From Eudorina sp. 2006-703-Eu-15 (taxonomy: Eukaryota > Chlorophyta > Chlorophyceae > Chlamydomonadales > Volvocaceae): DNA of 64,000 nucleotides. The notes under the pieces are model-generated. The model ran no database searches, was not told the DNA's origin, and worked only from the letters and a program-made list of their open reading frames with translations. The position numbers were made by a program, and so were the translations under genes. Of this stretch, positions 24,199 to 35,631 are shown in pieces. The stretch covers positions 1 through 64,000 of the forward strand of contig BDSI01000150.1 of NCBI GenBank assembly GCA_003117195.1, written 5' to 3'. Position 1 is the first letter of the stretch; every line of letters starts with the position of its first letter.

Positions 24199-27100
24199 AT
24201 GTCTGCAAGCCTGCAAGACGCAACGCGCAGTCTAGCAGAGTCGGTCCTGAGTATGCTTCCCCAGCTGATCATCGCGTATTGGGTGCTCGCATCCGCTGCT
24301 GTCTTAGTGACAATTCTACCATTGCCAGTCCCCCGAGCATTCAAGTGAGTTGCTGCGAAGCTGTCGGGCCGCTGGCTGCGCTTAGCAAGCCTGGCGATCA
24401 TCCGATCACGAGAACAAAAGCGCGTCAACGGAACATAATTTTCATGTGTTGCAACCGCAGGGCCGCAGTTCGTTTGGCTGCAGCCCGGGGGAAACTATGG
24501 CATGATCGACCGGACGCTCGTGCGCTTGGAATCCTTAAGGTCCGAAAGCGCGGTTACAGCGCATGGTTTGTGTGCGTACAACACCGATGTCAGTGTTGAA
24601 CTGTCACACATCGAACATGTACGGCAGGAGGCGTCCGTACCCCAGCAGTACTTCGAGCACTTCTACCTGATCGGGGCGATTGTCAACACGATTTCGCTGC
24701 AAGTCTACATCTTCGTGTGCTGTGAGGACAGCGAAGGAAGCACACTCAAGGTGCGGCGGGGACTATCCGGGGGGGTCGTGCACCGAATGCAATAGGTATA
24801 CAGGTTTGGAACTAAACTTACCCCCTTCCCGATCCACCAGCAGCCGCCACATAGCAGCCGCGTGACCCCGCTTTCCCCCTTTCGACCCGCTCAGCGCGAC
24901 TCTCTGCTCGCCCTGCTGCTGTTCGAGCTTCACGTGCTACGACGTTTCTTCGAAACCAACTACGTAATGTACTATCCTGACAGTGAGTTGGCTGCGGCGG
25001 GGGCTTAGATGACAGGCCGGTTTCTCCAGTACTCTGATGGAAAGGCAAAGCAGCCAATCTGTGTGACGCGGAGGGCAATGTTCTCTTTCAAACCGAAAGG
25101 TGTTAGTGATTTCGCTCGTGGTGGGGGCAAAAGGGGGAATTTGGGCGTTGTCTCCGTGCCGTCGTGCTCCATCCCGACTTCACGAGGCCCACCACTCACC
25201 TGAACCTGCCGCCCTCCGACGCCCTCCGATACCAGGCGCACGGATGCACCTGCTGGCATACCTGTACGGCTTGTCGTACTATGTCGCCGTGCCGCTGACG
25301 CTGCTGCCCGCGTCCGTTCTAAGCATGGATGTCCTCCGCGGCGCCTGGGATCTGGTGAGATCAATGTCGTACAGTACGGCACTACAAGAGAGGGCTGCGA
25401 CCGCAGTTCTCCCGCCACCTGCCTTGCTCTGGGTGGTGCCGCGCGTCTAGGTGCCCGATCTCCGCCCTCTTCAGGGCCCCTCTCTTCCGCCCGGGCCCCT
25501 CACGTCCCGATGAGATCTCCTAAGGTTTCAGGATAGTTCCGAAGATTTTCGAAGATCTCTCTCTTTCTCTCTCTCACCCTCTGGCCCCCTGGCCCCCTGG
25601 CCGCACCCCTGCGGTCTGTTCCCTGCGCTCTGCAGGCCGTGGGGGCAGGCATGGCGCACTGGCAGTCGGTGGACAAGCGGCTGTGGGACGCGGTGACGGC
25701 GCCCCACCCGGGCATCCTGAGACTGCTGGCGGTGGGTGGCGCCCGCGTCCGTCTCTGCCGCCTCCGTGGTCCGTATCCCTTCCCCGCTCCACCCCGCGCC
25801 CGCATGCCCTTCGCCTCCGACCCGACCGTCGCCTCGTGCCCGCAGCGCCGCCTCTGCGCTGCGGGGCCGCCCCCCGCTCCCTGCTCCCCTCTTTCCTCTC
25901 CCCTCCTCCCCCTCGCCGGGGCAACACCTCCTGTGGTAGCCCTGTGGTACCGCAGCTTCCATCGAAAAAGGCACCCACGGGTCACTACTAGATGGGTCCC
26001 TCTCTCCCTCGGCCTGCCTCGAGGAGAACCCGCGCATATGCGATGTGCCCTAAGGTGGCACCGGCTACATCCGCTGCTGCGCACCTGGATGAATCCGCTT
26101 CGAAACCCCTACCCTGCAGGGCGTGGCGCTGTTTCTGTTCGCCAGCGTGCTGCAGTTCTGGAGCCACGTCATCCTGGGCCGGCTGTCCAGGGAGGGCGAC
26201 AAGCGCACGCAGGAGGCCCAGATGGCCGCCACCTTGTTTCCCAACCGGTCCGGGGCCCCGGCTGACCGCGGCGCGCGCAACCCCGACGGCTCCGTGCCGG
26301 CGCCCGCCGTGACGGACGTTTACTGCATTCCGACGGGCGGGCCCTTCGAGCTGGTACGTGCCGTACTTGCATGAACCACCGCACGTGCGCGGCTGTCAAC
26401 GTCCACAGCGTGAGGTGCCCGGCGGCTGGCTGGGCTGAGCCCGTGTCGGGTGTCGCGTCCTAGCGTGCGGCGAGTTTGGAAAGCGGCTGCGGTACTGCGC
26501 GAGGCATGCGCAGTTGCCGACTGGCCGTGCCTCGATGGAGCAAGCGGTTACGGCACCATCATACCGCGCATGTCGTGGCAAGGGTCCTGGTTGGGATTGC
26601 TGTGGGGTTGGGGCTCACCTCCTGGCGGGGCCTGGGCCTGGGGCGCGGGAAGCTGGCTGGGCGCCTGGGGCCGTCTCATGACGTCGGTACCCGCAAGGAC
26701 ACTTGCATGCGGAGTGGTGAGTTCCTCTCCCGGGTACCGCACTGTGCCGCAGGTGAGTTGCCCTCACTACCTGGCGGAGATCCTCATCTACGTGGGACTG
26801 GCGCTTTTGGCCCATGGGTCGCTGGGCCCCAAGCTCATCGTCTGCTGGGTGGTGAGCTTGCCGCGTGCACGCGACCGCGCGCGACAGGCTGAATGCTGAG
26901 GGATTACAAGATGGTGTGATTCTTGCTGTAGATCCGGACCCGCCTTCCAACGGGGTGGAGACGGCGCCTGCATGTGAACGTTCTGTTCGCTGTCTCTTTT
27001 GGCTGGACCCGAATCAACACCCGCTCGCGCCGTACGCTTGTGTACGGACGGCGCAGCTCCGCGGGACTTGTGCCGCCCGGCTTGCATCGCCCGCGGGAGG

Positions 27101-27332
27101 CCTTCTGCAACCTTGTTTAACGGCAATAAGGCGCTGCTGTAGCTCTGTCGGGATCCCATTGAATGCCTGACTCACTGACGTCAACGACCCCTCGCCCTGG
27201 CTCCCGCCCTCGCCCTCGGCCCCGCAGCTGTTGAACCTGGTGCTGGCCGCCGACGCAACGCAGCGCTGGTACCTGCGCCGCTTCCCGAACTACCCTAGGC
27301 GCCGCGCGGCTCTGGTGCCCTTCCTCTTCTGA
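24199..27332 (+). CDS. SRD5A3: Polyprenol reductase (SRD5A3/DFG10-like steroid 5-alpha-reductase family)
   Basis: Nine exons: 24199-24344, 24461-24539, 24628-24714, 24841-24982, 25236-25354, 25636-25731, 26120-26353, 26753-26851, 27228-27332. They total 1107 nt (368 aa). The family reduces the alpha-isoprene of polyprenol to dolichol with NADPH in the ER membrane, supplying the lipid carrier for N-glycosylation. Motifs in order: AAARGKLWHD, VPQQYFEHFYLIG, ELHVLRRFFETNYV, SARMHLLAYLYG, FWSHVILGRL, YCIPTGGPFELVSCPHYLAE, and the C-terminal TQRWYLRRFPNYPRRR followed by VPFLF. Several hydrophobic helices separate them. The signature runs PHYLAE and RWY..NYP are characteristic. The 3' edge of exon 3 and the 5' edge of exon 4 are the least certain. 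The protein is somewhat longer than animal SRD5A3 (about 320 aa). Confidence 0.9.
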
Positions 27333-27358
27333 CCTGACCTGACCTGACCTGACCTGAC
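27330..27358. repeat. (CCTGA)n pentamer repeat
   Basis: Five to six CCTGA units begin at the stop codon of the polyprenol reductase and continue into its 3' UTR. Confidence 0.9.
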
Positions 27359-29532
27359 AGGACGGGACAGGACAGCACGGGAACAAACGGCACTGGAAGC
27401 GGGTCAGGATGCGGGTCGGGCCAGACGAAGGCGCCACCTCTGCGCCATAACCTGCGACAACCCGGCTGCCCGGGCGTGTGCGGCTGGGATGGTTTCACGG
27501 AGAGGGCGCTCGTTTCCGATTTCCCGCACGGGCGGCCGTCGGCGCTGCGGCTCGTTGCGTCTGCACCCACGGGTCGGGATGCCTCGGGTACCCGAATCCT
27601 GCATCCAGCAGCAGCGGCAGCCGCAGCCGCAGCAGCAGTCCCCGTCGCACGGAGCGTGTGTCGGCATGTGAGTTTGATGACGGGTAGGAACTGCCACGCC
27701 GATCTGGGCGAGGGGTTCAGCCGGGGTGAGCTGCGAAGGCGGCAGCCGGTCGCAGCCCGCTGGAGCACCGCACTGTTTGCTGCAGCGGCAGTTGCCGTTC
27801 CCCAAGATAGCGACCCTGATCCCAAACCCTCTTTTGGAAGGGCTACGGATCATCACCGCATTCGAACGCCCAGTCGGCCTGGCGCCGGGCGTCGTTAACA
27901 GTCGGAAGTGGAGGCGAGGTAGACAGGGCAGGAAGAAACCAGGGTAGGAGGCACACGGAGTTCTGCGGACAGGGTTGTCTAAGACTATGTCATCCTTTCT
28001 CATACATGGCCCAGAAGCCCATGCACGTACGGCGTCGTACGGCCGCGTGTGTGGTCATGCACGTGCATGCACGCGAGGATTGCTTGTGACCCTGGGGTTT
28101 GTGGTCAGCGATCCCGGAGCATCGGATTGTTTGAAGCAGTTGTCGGCGGCGGTTTCCATTACTGTTGCCCAGTTGGCTCGCGACAGTTGCCGTTGCCGTT
28201 ACGTCACTTTGGCTGTTAATACGGTGAAGAGGCCAGCATGAAGTGCCAAACGGAGTGCGAGGTGATCGGTTTGCAATGCCGTATGTCTGTCCTGACCACT
28301 TCATTCCGCGCAGCATACCGTAAATTGCAGGACTTCCATGACGCCTCCTTGACGCCCAACCACTGGAACCACTGGGGCTGTCCCATTGCGTCCCAACCAC
28401 CGGTGATGGTCGGCACATGACACGGTAACTCAGGAGGCCCCAGCCCAGTGCGCTGCGTTGACCTATCCCATGATCCCGACGCAGACGCGGCGACGCGGCG
28501 GTGTATGCTCGCACTCCCCTCAGCGCCACCGCTGCCGCTGGGCAGCGGCAAGCCAGGACCTGCGGTGTCTCCCTCCCCCACCCATCTGCCCCACCACACC
28601 GCCGCCGTCCCAAAAGGGGACCATGTCCTCACCACCGCCGCCGCCCGGAATCAATGTGTTGTGAGACGCGCTTGCTTACCCGGACCTTGCCTCGATCACC
28701 CGGACAGCCGCCAACGTGGCACCGGTAACCTACAACCGGACGCGGCGTGCGCACCCGCTGTTGTGGCAGGGCTACCGTGCATATGCCCTTGACAGAGCAC
28801 ACGGGCCCACATGGGCTGTCGGGTCCATCAGTCAGCCCAGGCCAAGCCAGCCCAGACCAGGCCGGCCCAAGGCGCCTATATCTCGACGTACCGCATCACG
28901 GCCCCTGTCCGCCACCCAACCATGCCACGCCCAAGCCTGTACCGCCCGAGCCGTCGGTGGCTTCCCGGCCTGCTGCCTCCCGGGCCTCCAGCAGTGGCCA
29001 GTGGTCAGAAGCGTCTGTCCCCGTTCTGTCCTCGTCCGCCAGCACAAAGAACTAACACCAACACCGATGTTTTGTGAAACCCGCACCGACACGGTGACAC
29101 CCCACCCGCGCATGGTCAGTCAACGCTCGTCCAAACAGGTCTACAAGGCGCACTGGGTGCGACCTCAACGCGCCCCACCGTCAGCACGCAGTGCACGCAG
29201 TGTTCCATCGGTCCGTCCGTCCGCGGCGCTTCCACTTCCGGCTCGAGCTGCACACACGCCACAGCCAGGCGGCGCAGCCGCGCCTTGCGCGGGCGGCTGC
29301 CACGGTCATGTTGGCGCGGTAGGGGCCGCCGCCGCGCGTCGCCGCCCTGCCTAGCTTTCAGCCCTACCAGCGCCTTCGTTAATTAAACTACAGTCCTCAC
29401 CCCCTGTGCAGAAGCAGACAGACAGCCCGACGACGCCAACTGCCCACCAGTCTCCTCCATATTCCATGTCATCAGATCATCATGAGAAAGGAGAAGCCAG
29501 GCCGGGCCCGCTGCCTCGGACTGCGTGCCCGC
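27359..29532. other. Intergenic between convergent genes
   Basis: This holds the 3' UTRs of the polyprenol reductase (+) and DRC2 (-). No open frame with recognisable motifs was found. Neither TGTAA near the reductase stop nor TTACA near the DRC2 stop was seen. Confidence 0.55.
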
Positions 29533-32500
29533 TCACCCTATCCGGGACACCGCCTGGACCTCCAGCACCTGCTTCTGCTGCGACTGCTTGACGCTGGCGG
29601 TGACGGCGGCGCCCAGCCCCACCGCCGCCATGCTGCCGGGTCCGGACCCGGCGGCGGCTGCCCCGGCGGCGCGCTGCGCCAGTGCGGCTGCGCGCGCCTT
29701 GTTGCGCTCCGTGAGCGTGATCTGCCGCAACGACCGGGCGGGGGGGGGGGATCAAGGCAGCGGGACCGGGACGGGTTGGATCGCACACAGCATCGCAATG
29801 AACTGCATCGTTCACATCACATCGCCTCACATCACACTGCAGGACACAGTCCCACGAGCGGAGGTACGCGGCGCGGATCTAGACCCTATCACGCTATCGT
29901 TCGCCATTTCCAACCAGTCCCGGGGAGTCAACGCACAGTCTCCCTGACATGCCCCTGCTGTACAATTACCGCCAACTACGCGATTAAAATTTGCCAACCT
30001 ACCAACCAACCAACCTGCAGACGGTTGTTGACGACGAGCAGCGGGTTGACCGGGTTGTTGAGCACGTCGTCGTTGACGGAGATGCCGTCCAGGTACTGTT
30101 TGAGGATGGAGCGCAGGTCCGCGTTCTCGCGCTCCAGCCGCGCCTTCTCCTTGTCGATCGCGGTCTTGTCCAGTAGCGCCTTATTATAGCGCTTGAAGAA
30201 GCGGTTCAGGTACTCCCACTCGTCCACCTCCTTGCCCGTCACAGGGTCCATTCCGAAGCTGCTGAACCGCGGCTTCACGCCGCCGGACGCCGTCGATGTC
30301 AGCGTCGCCGACGCGGCCGCCTCGCCGCGGCCGCTGGTGCCCGCTGCGCCCTTGTCCTTGCCCTTGCCGCCTTCCTCGCCCTCCTCCGGCGGAGGCCGCA
30401 GCCCCAGCTCGCCCAGCTGCGCCGCAGACACCTCCTCGCCGACCAGGCCGGCCTCTCCTTCCGCCTCCGCCGCCGCCGCCGCCGCGGCGGCCTCGGCCTC
30501 CGCTTCCGCCGTGGCCGGCGCGGGGCCCGCCACCGCCTCCGACGGCGTCCAGAAGGGCAGCACCTTCTCCTGCTCCGTCTCGTACTTACGGGCCAGCTCC
30601 GCCAGCTTCAAGATGTTGTCCGCCACGGCCAGCTTGCCCCGCAGGGACTCCATGGCGGCGGAGGAGGCCAGGGACAGCTGCTTGAGGCGCTCCGCCTGGC
30701 CCGACCGGAAGGCGTCCATGCTCGACTGCGCGGTATCGGGGGTTGGGGATTGGGGGTTGGGGATTGGGGTTGGGGGTTTGGGGTTTGGGGTTCGGGGTTG
30801 GGGTCTGCATCCAGGCGGGCGACACGCGAGGGCGGGCAGGGCAGTAGGACATGCCGAAACAGGAAGCCTGGAAAAAGGAGGCCCGGCAGGAGGTCCCCAG
30901 GCAGTTTGGCTCAGGCCATGCGCCTACCATATCAAGAGGAGAGACCGTCCGGCGTGTGCGAAGGCTACGGACGTCCGGTTGGGATTGGACGCCTGGCGCC
31001 AGAGCTGCCGCCGGCGGGACGGGCAGACACTCTGATACAGACAACACAAGAATTGCACATACTTTCCATACCGCGCCGCAACCCCCCCACCTTGAGCTTG
31101 GCGTAGTGGCGCGCCATGATCTCCTTCTCGTTGCGCAGCGCCCGGTTGCGCTCCTCCCACTCGCGCGCGTTGGTGGCTATCTTGGTGCGCCAGTGCTGCA
31201 GCGCCTCCTGCAGCCGCACCAGCTTGCGCATCTGCCGCTCGATCTTGAGCGCCGCCTTGGCGTCGTCCTTGGTCAGGGTGCGGAAGGTGTTGGTGCGGTG
31301 CTCGGTGCTCTCCAGATAGGCGCGGTGGGCCTGACGGGCGGGCGGGGGTCAGGGCCAGGGACGGGAGCCTTATCGCGGTGGCGCACGCCATTGTATAACA
31401 GTTGGTGTCAGGGCCAGCGGGAATTGATCCATACAGGTGTTAAGTCGCGCTGCCGATGCGACGGGTTGCTCGAGAGAGAACCTTGAACGCGTGGTGGGTG
31501 GTGGGAGGTGGTGTGGCCCGGTTGCCAACGGCGCGGGGGCAGGACCCACGAGGAGGAGCGACACGGCCGCAGGAGCGCTGGCCTCAGGGACTTGCCACAC
31601 GGCAGCTGCTGCTACGCCCCGCTGCGCTGCGCAACGCTGCCCGCTGCGGCCCCCTCCCCCTCACCAGCTCGAAGCTCTTCTCGAGCTCCTCGATGATGCC
31701 CTCCAGCTGGATCTTGAGCACGTTGTACTCCTCGCTGTTGCGGTTCTTGATCTCCTCCCGCTGGGCCTCGTACTCCTGCAGGACGTAGGGCGCGAGCGGT
31801 CCAGGAGGCAGGGTGCAGGAGTTTGAGGGGCTGAGGCGCGAAGGGTAAAAAGGTAAGAGACGCCCGGGGGAGATGAAATGGAGCCATGCCCAGGAGGTGT
31901 TCGAGGGGGCGCACGGAAGGCCAGGGGGTGCCGCGGCCGGCACAAAGGTGTGGGACAGCGCCTTGGGACACCACGCCTTCGGCAGTGTGTGCGCGGCGCC
32001 GCGCGAGAGCGCAGTACCGTACTACGGCAAGCAGTACCACCGACCCACCCACCGACCCACCCACCCACCGACCCACCCACCCACCTGCCGCAGCTCCGCC
32101 TCCGCGTCCGCAAACTCGCCCTCCATGGCCGCGATCATGTCGCCCATGTCCTTGCGCTGCCGCGTGTGCGCGTTCACGATCTCGGTGCGCTCCGTCTCGA
32201 ACTCCTCCTCCAGGTACCGCAGGTCCGTCTCGAACTCCGCCTCCAGCGCGCGCATGCGTTGGTACTGGAGTGCATTCGGTGTCAGGAAGGCATGGGGGGA
32301 GCGGGGAGTGTGGTGAGTGCGGGGATGGGGGCGGGACAACATCGGGAGAGGAGGAGCTCGCGGGATGGGATTGCACGGGATTGCGCGGGACGCAGCTATG
32401 AGGAAGCGGAAGGCCCAGTCCTCAAGGGTTCGCCCCGGGGAAAGGCCCTGGGAGGCGCCGCCCGGCGTGTCGTCTTCGGCGCTGGGAAGGGGTCTGCGGG

Positions 32501-34734
32501 CGAGACGGAGCGCATAGTCCTGGCGGAACCGCCCGCGGAGCCATCTCGAGCGGCCACAGAGCTGGCAACATCAGAAATGTGATAAACCGGACGGCATCAC
32601 AAGCCCCGACCAGCCCGAGCCAATGACCGAGGGCCGAACCCCGCCGCGTGTCGAACCCCGCCGCGTGTCGAACCCCGCCGCGTGTCGAACCCGTGCCGTA
32701 TGCCGCACCTGTAGGTCGAGCAGGTTGTCGACCACCAGCATGTGCGACCGCACCGCCAGACTGTACTGCTCCTCGGCCTCCTCCAGATCGCGATCCAGCA
32801 TCTAGAGGGTTGGGGAAAGGGAGGCGTTCGCGTCAGCAGCCCCTGGTGCAAAAGAATGGCCCTGCCGACGACGATCCCGACGTGACTGACCGCACGATGG
32901 ATGGAAGCCGGAAGGCAGTCTGCCCAACTGCTATAAAGAAAAAACACGATGCCCTTGTAGACCGACGGCCACCTGTCCTGCCTGCCATGCACGCACCTAC
33001 CCGCCCTTCAACCAGTCGGCCAGCCAGCCCACCAGGCAACCACCTGCCCCCCATCTCCGCGCACCCACCCACGCACCCACCCACCCACCCACGCACCCAC
33101 TCATGGACCCAAGGCCCCTACCTGCATGATGGCGTCCTTTCGATCCACCTCTCGCTCATGGTTCTGACTGAGGATCTCAATCTCTCGCCGCAGCTCCTCC
33201 ACTTTGGCCATGCGCATGATCTTGCGCCACTGGTTGTGGATCTTTATGCCGTTCAGGTGCGCGTACCGCTGCTCGCGGAGTTGCCGCTCGCGCAGCGCCA
33301 CGCGGGCGGCCTCCTGCTCGCAAGCGCCCGGCGGTGACCCGGGCGGGGAGGAATCAAGAGAGCGGCAGGCAGGGGGGCGGTGGTTAGGACGCTTGTTAGG
33401 GCGGTGGTATGGGAGGTCCGGAACGTGGGCGGTGTCAGGTCCGTGAGGTGGCCATCTCGCCCAGCGTGCACTGGTCCTGGCTGCACTGCATGGACCAACC
33501 CTGCAGAGTTTCGGAGCGCCGGGGGCGCTGGGCCCCAGGACGCCCGGCCGAAGCTCAGCGCCGCATCACAGCTACCGTTCGAGAGGCAGGCGCCGTCGTC
33601 CAGCTGCGCCGGCAGCTCCGAGGCGCGGCCCCGGCAAACCCCTCGCTCCTTATAGGCACCGACAACCCCGTTTCGGGCCCCGCGGAACCTTCTTTCACTC
33701 ATCCACTCGTTCATTGGTTCATCCAAGTGTCCAAACCGCTGGGCTCTCGATGCCGCGGACGTACAGTCCCCCGTCCATCGCGTCCAAGCAATGCCCCTGG
33801 CCGTTGACCAGACATAAGGCAGCCAGGGCTACGACGCCGGGGCCCGGACGGCCGCAAACAGCCCTGGGCGCTGACCCGGCTCAGCCCCACACGGCATTTA
33901 CGCGTGTCAGGTAAGAGCATCCCTAACTTCGACGGTGCCAGGCGAGACACCTACGCTGCTGAGCAAATGAAGCAACGCACGCCTACGTGACGGCTGCGAC
34001 CCCGCCGAGTGCCCGGCCCTGCGGCCCAAATGGCAGGCAGACCGGGATGGGCCTGACGGGCGCTGTTTGCAGTGCATCCACAGCCGCTGCTGCCGCCGGC
34101 GTGCTTAGTCAGGCATCAGTCGGGATCGCAGAGCGCGCCCAAAGACCCAAACGCGAGGCCGCCGCAAGTGAGCAAGCGCACAGCCCGCACCTGTGCTCTC
34201 CGCTCCGCCTCATCGGCTGCCAGTGCCTCCATCTCCAGACGGATCTTCCGCTCCTCCTCCGTCTCATTCTCCCGTACCTGCCGATTGCGCAGATCCAGGC
34301 GGGCGCGTTTCACATAAGCCGAAGCAGCCCCGGGGGGATGCAGCGGCAACAGGTGCGCCAAAGCGCCGCCGCGAACTACTAGCGGGTGCCGGACATGTAA
34401 GACGACGATATTACGAGTTGGCTACCGTACATGCCATGTGCACATGAGATAAAGAGGGAGGTAAAGGTGCGTGTGGAGCATCAGCACGCGTGCCCAGGCA
34501 AGTGCGGTCGCCGTGCAGGCCTTTGGGGAGGGTTCACCCAGATGGCGGTCACAATGTGCCGCGCCTGAGCATGGGCCGACGCAAGTCCGCCGACTGCTGG
34601 CACAGTATCGGGGCCTCCGGCTGCCCCCGGTTTGCGATGTCCGGCCAACTAAGCCAGCCCGGCCTCATACAGAACCTCGATACCGTCAAGCTTACCTTGG
34701 AAGCTCCTTTGACCTTTTTGCCTGCTTTCACCAT
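29533..34734 (-). CDS. DRC2: DRC2 / CCDC65, dynein regulatory complex subunit 2
   Basis: Nine exons: 34734-34696, 34277-34191, 33313-33122, 32801-32709, 32264-32085, 31775-31665, 31330-31091, 30725-30015, 29721-29533. They total 1842 nt (613 aa), and every intron is phase 0. DRC2 is a coiled-coil protein of the nexin-dynein regulatory complex that helps anchor the complex on axonemal doublets and regulate motility. Diagnostic stretches are [63 protein letters not shown] and [17 protein letters not shown]. Most of the protein is predicted coiled coil. Exon 1 encodes only 13 basic residues ([13 protein letters not shown]). Residues about 375-465 are an Ala/Glu/Gly-rich insertion absent from the shorter animal proteins (about 480 aa). 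It is head to head with the ABCA gene. Confidence 0.93.
30738..30803 (+). repeat. G-rich TTGGGG-like tract in DRC2 intron 7
   Basis: A run of GGGG blocks separated by TT, ATT or TTT (GGGGTT, GGGGATT, GGGTTTG) on the plus strand, opposite the DRC2 transcript strand. It is only 13 bp from the acceptor of exon 8. The spacing allows a G-quadruplex on the plus strand. Confidence 0.85.
32635..32685. repeat. 17-bp tandem repeat x3
   Basis: Three perfect copies of CGAACCCCGCCGCGTGT in DRC2 intron 4, just past the donor of exon 4. Confidence 0.92.
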
Positions 34735-35631
34735 CCTTTCAAGTCCTTCCTACAGGCTGGTTCGCTCCACCGCGGTGGGTGCCGCCCAGCCGCGGAAGAT
34801 TAAGTATTTCTATGCTCACTCAATACAAAGTAGGCTTTCGTATGTTGCAAGCTACAGCGCCCTAGTCGTGTTGCGCCCCGATGATGTGTGCGTTAGTTGT
34901 CAGCAATAAAGGGTCATTCATCATATTACAGTCATGTTAAGATACAATGATAAAGCAACTAAATTTAATCACGACCGTATGACCGTGGGTTCTAAGACCA
35001 CCAAGGACAAACTTGACAGGCTTCGCTCAGCTACGTTGCTCATGTTGTAAAAGTGAAAGTTATGGAATGACAAGTTAACTAGGTTCTCAACATTGCGAGC
35101 CCACAGGTAACAACATAATTCTGCCGTACAAGTGATCAATGCAAACCTTGTTTCCTCTTGTTTAGGGGCATAACCTGATAATTAATACCACGTGATGCAT
35201 CTTACCGCTTCATCATTTACAATTCCACTGTGTGTACGGTATAGACAGTTAGACCAAAGGGTCGAGCCGTTGGCTGGTTGGCATCAGAGGAATCTGCGCC
35301 CATCTGGTGTAATGGAGCATTACACCAGATAATGGAGCATTATACTTATTTCGCCTTGCAGTTTTTATCCCACCCTATTCTTTGCGCAAGCGCTGAACAG
35401 CTGACAAAGTCGAACAAACAGGAGTAACCCATGGAACACCCTGTAATAATGAAGAAACATAGTAGATTTGACCATTACTCTGCCCGACGGTTATGTTCAT
35501 AATTTAAGATAGTAGACGGTTAGAGCAAGTGCGACGAAGTCTTGGTGTAAGCTGTTCCTTGGCCAGCATTGACTGCTATCACATTTTTCTTCAACTGCAT
35601 TTAAAACAATTATGGAGCTTACCCAGTCGCG
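34735..35631. promoter_or_regulatory. Divergent promoter region of DRC2 and ABCA
   Basis: About 0.9 kb, distinctly AT-rich, between the two start codons. It contains a 13-bp palindrome at 35302-35330. No open frame of note. Confidence 0.6.
35302..35342. repeat. 13-bp palindrome with adjoining direct repeat
   Basis: ATCTGGTGTAATG (35302-35314) and CATTACACCAGAT (35318-35330) are perfect reverse complements around GAG. AATGGAGCATTA then recurs as a direct repeat at 35311-35322 and 35331-35342. Confidence 0.95.

Noticed and set aside
30738..30803. Interstitial telomere
   Set aside because: The units are irregular TTGGGG-like words, not the TTTTAGGG repeat of Chlamydomonas, and they lie in an intron.
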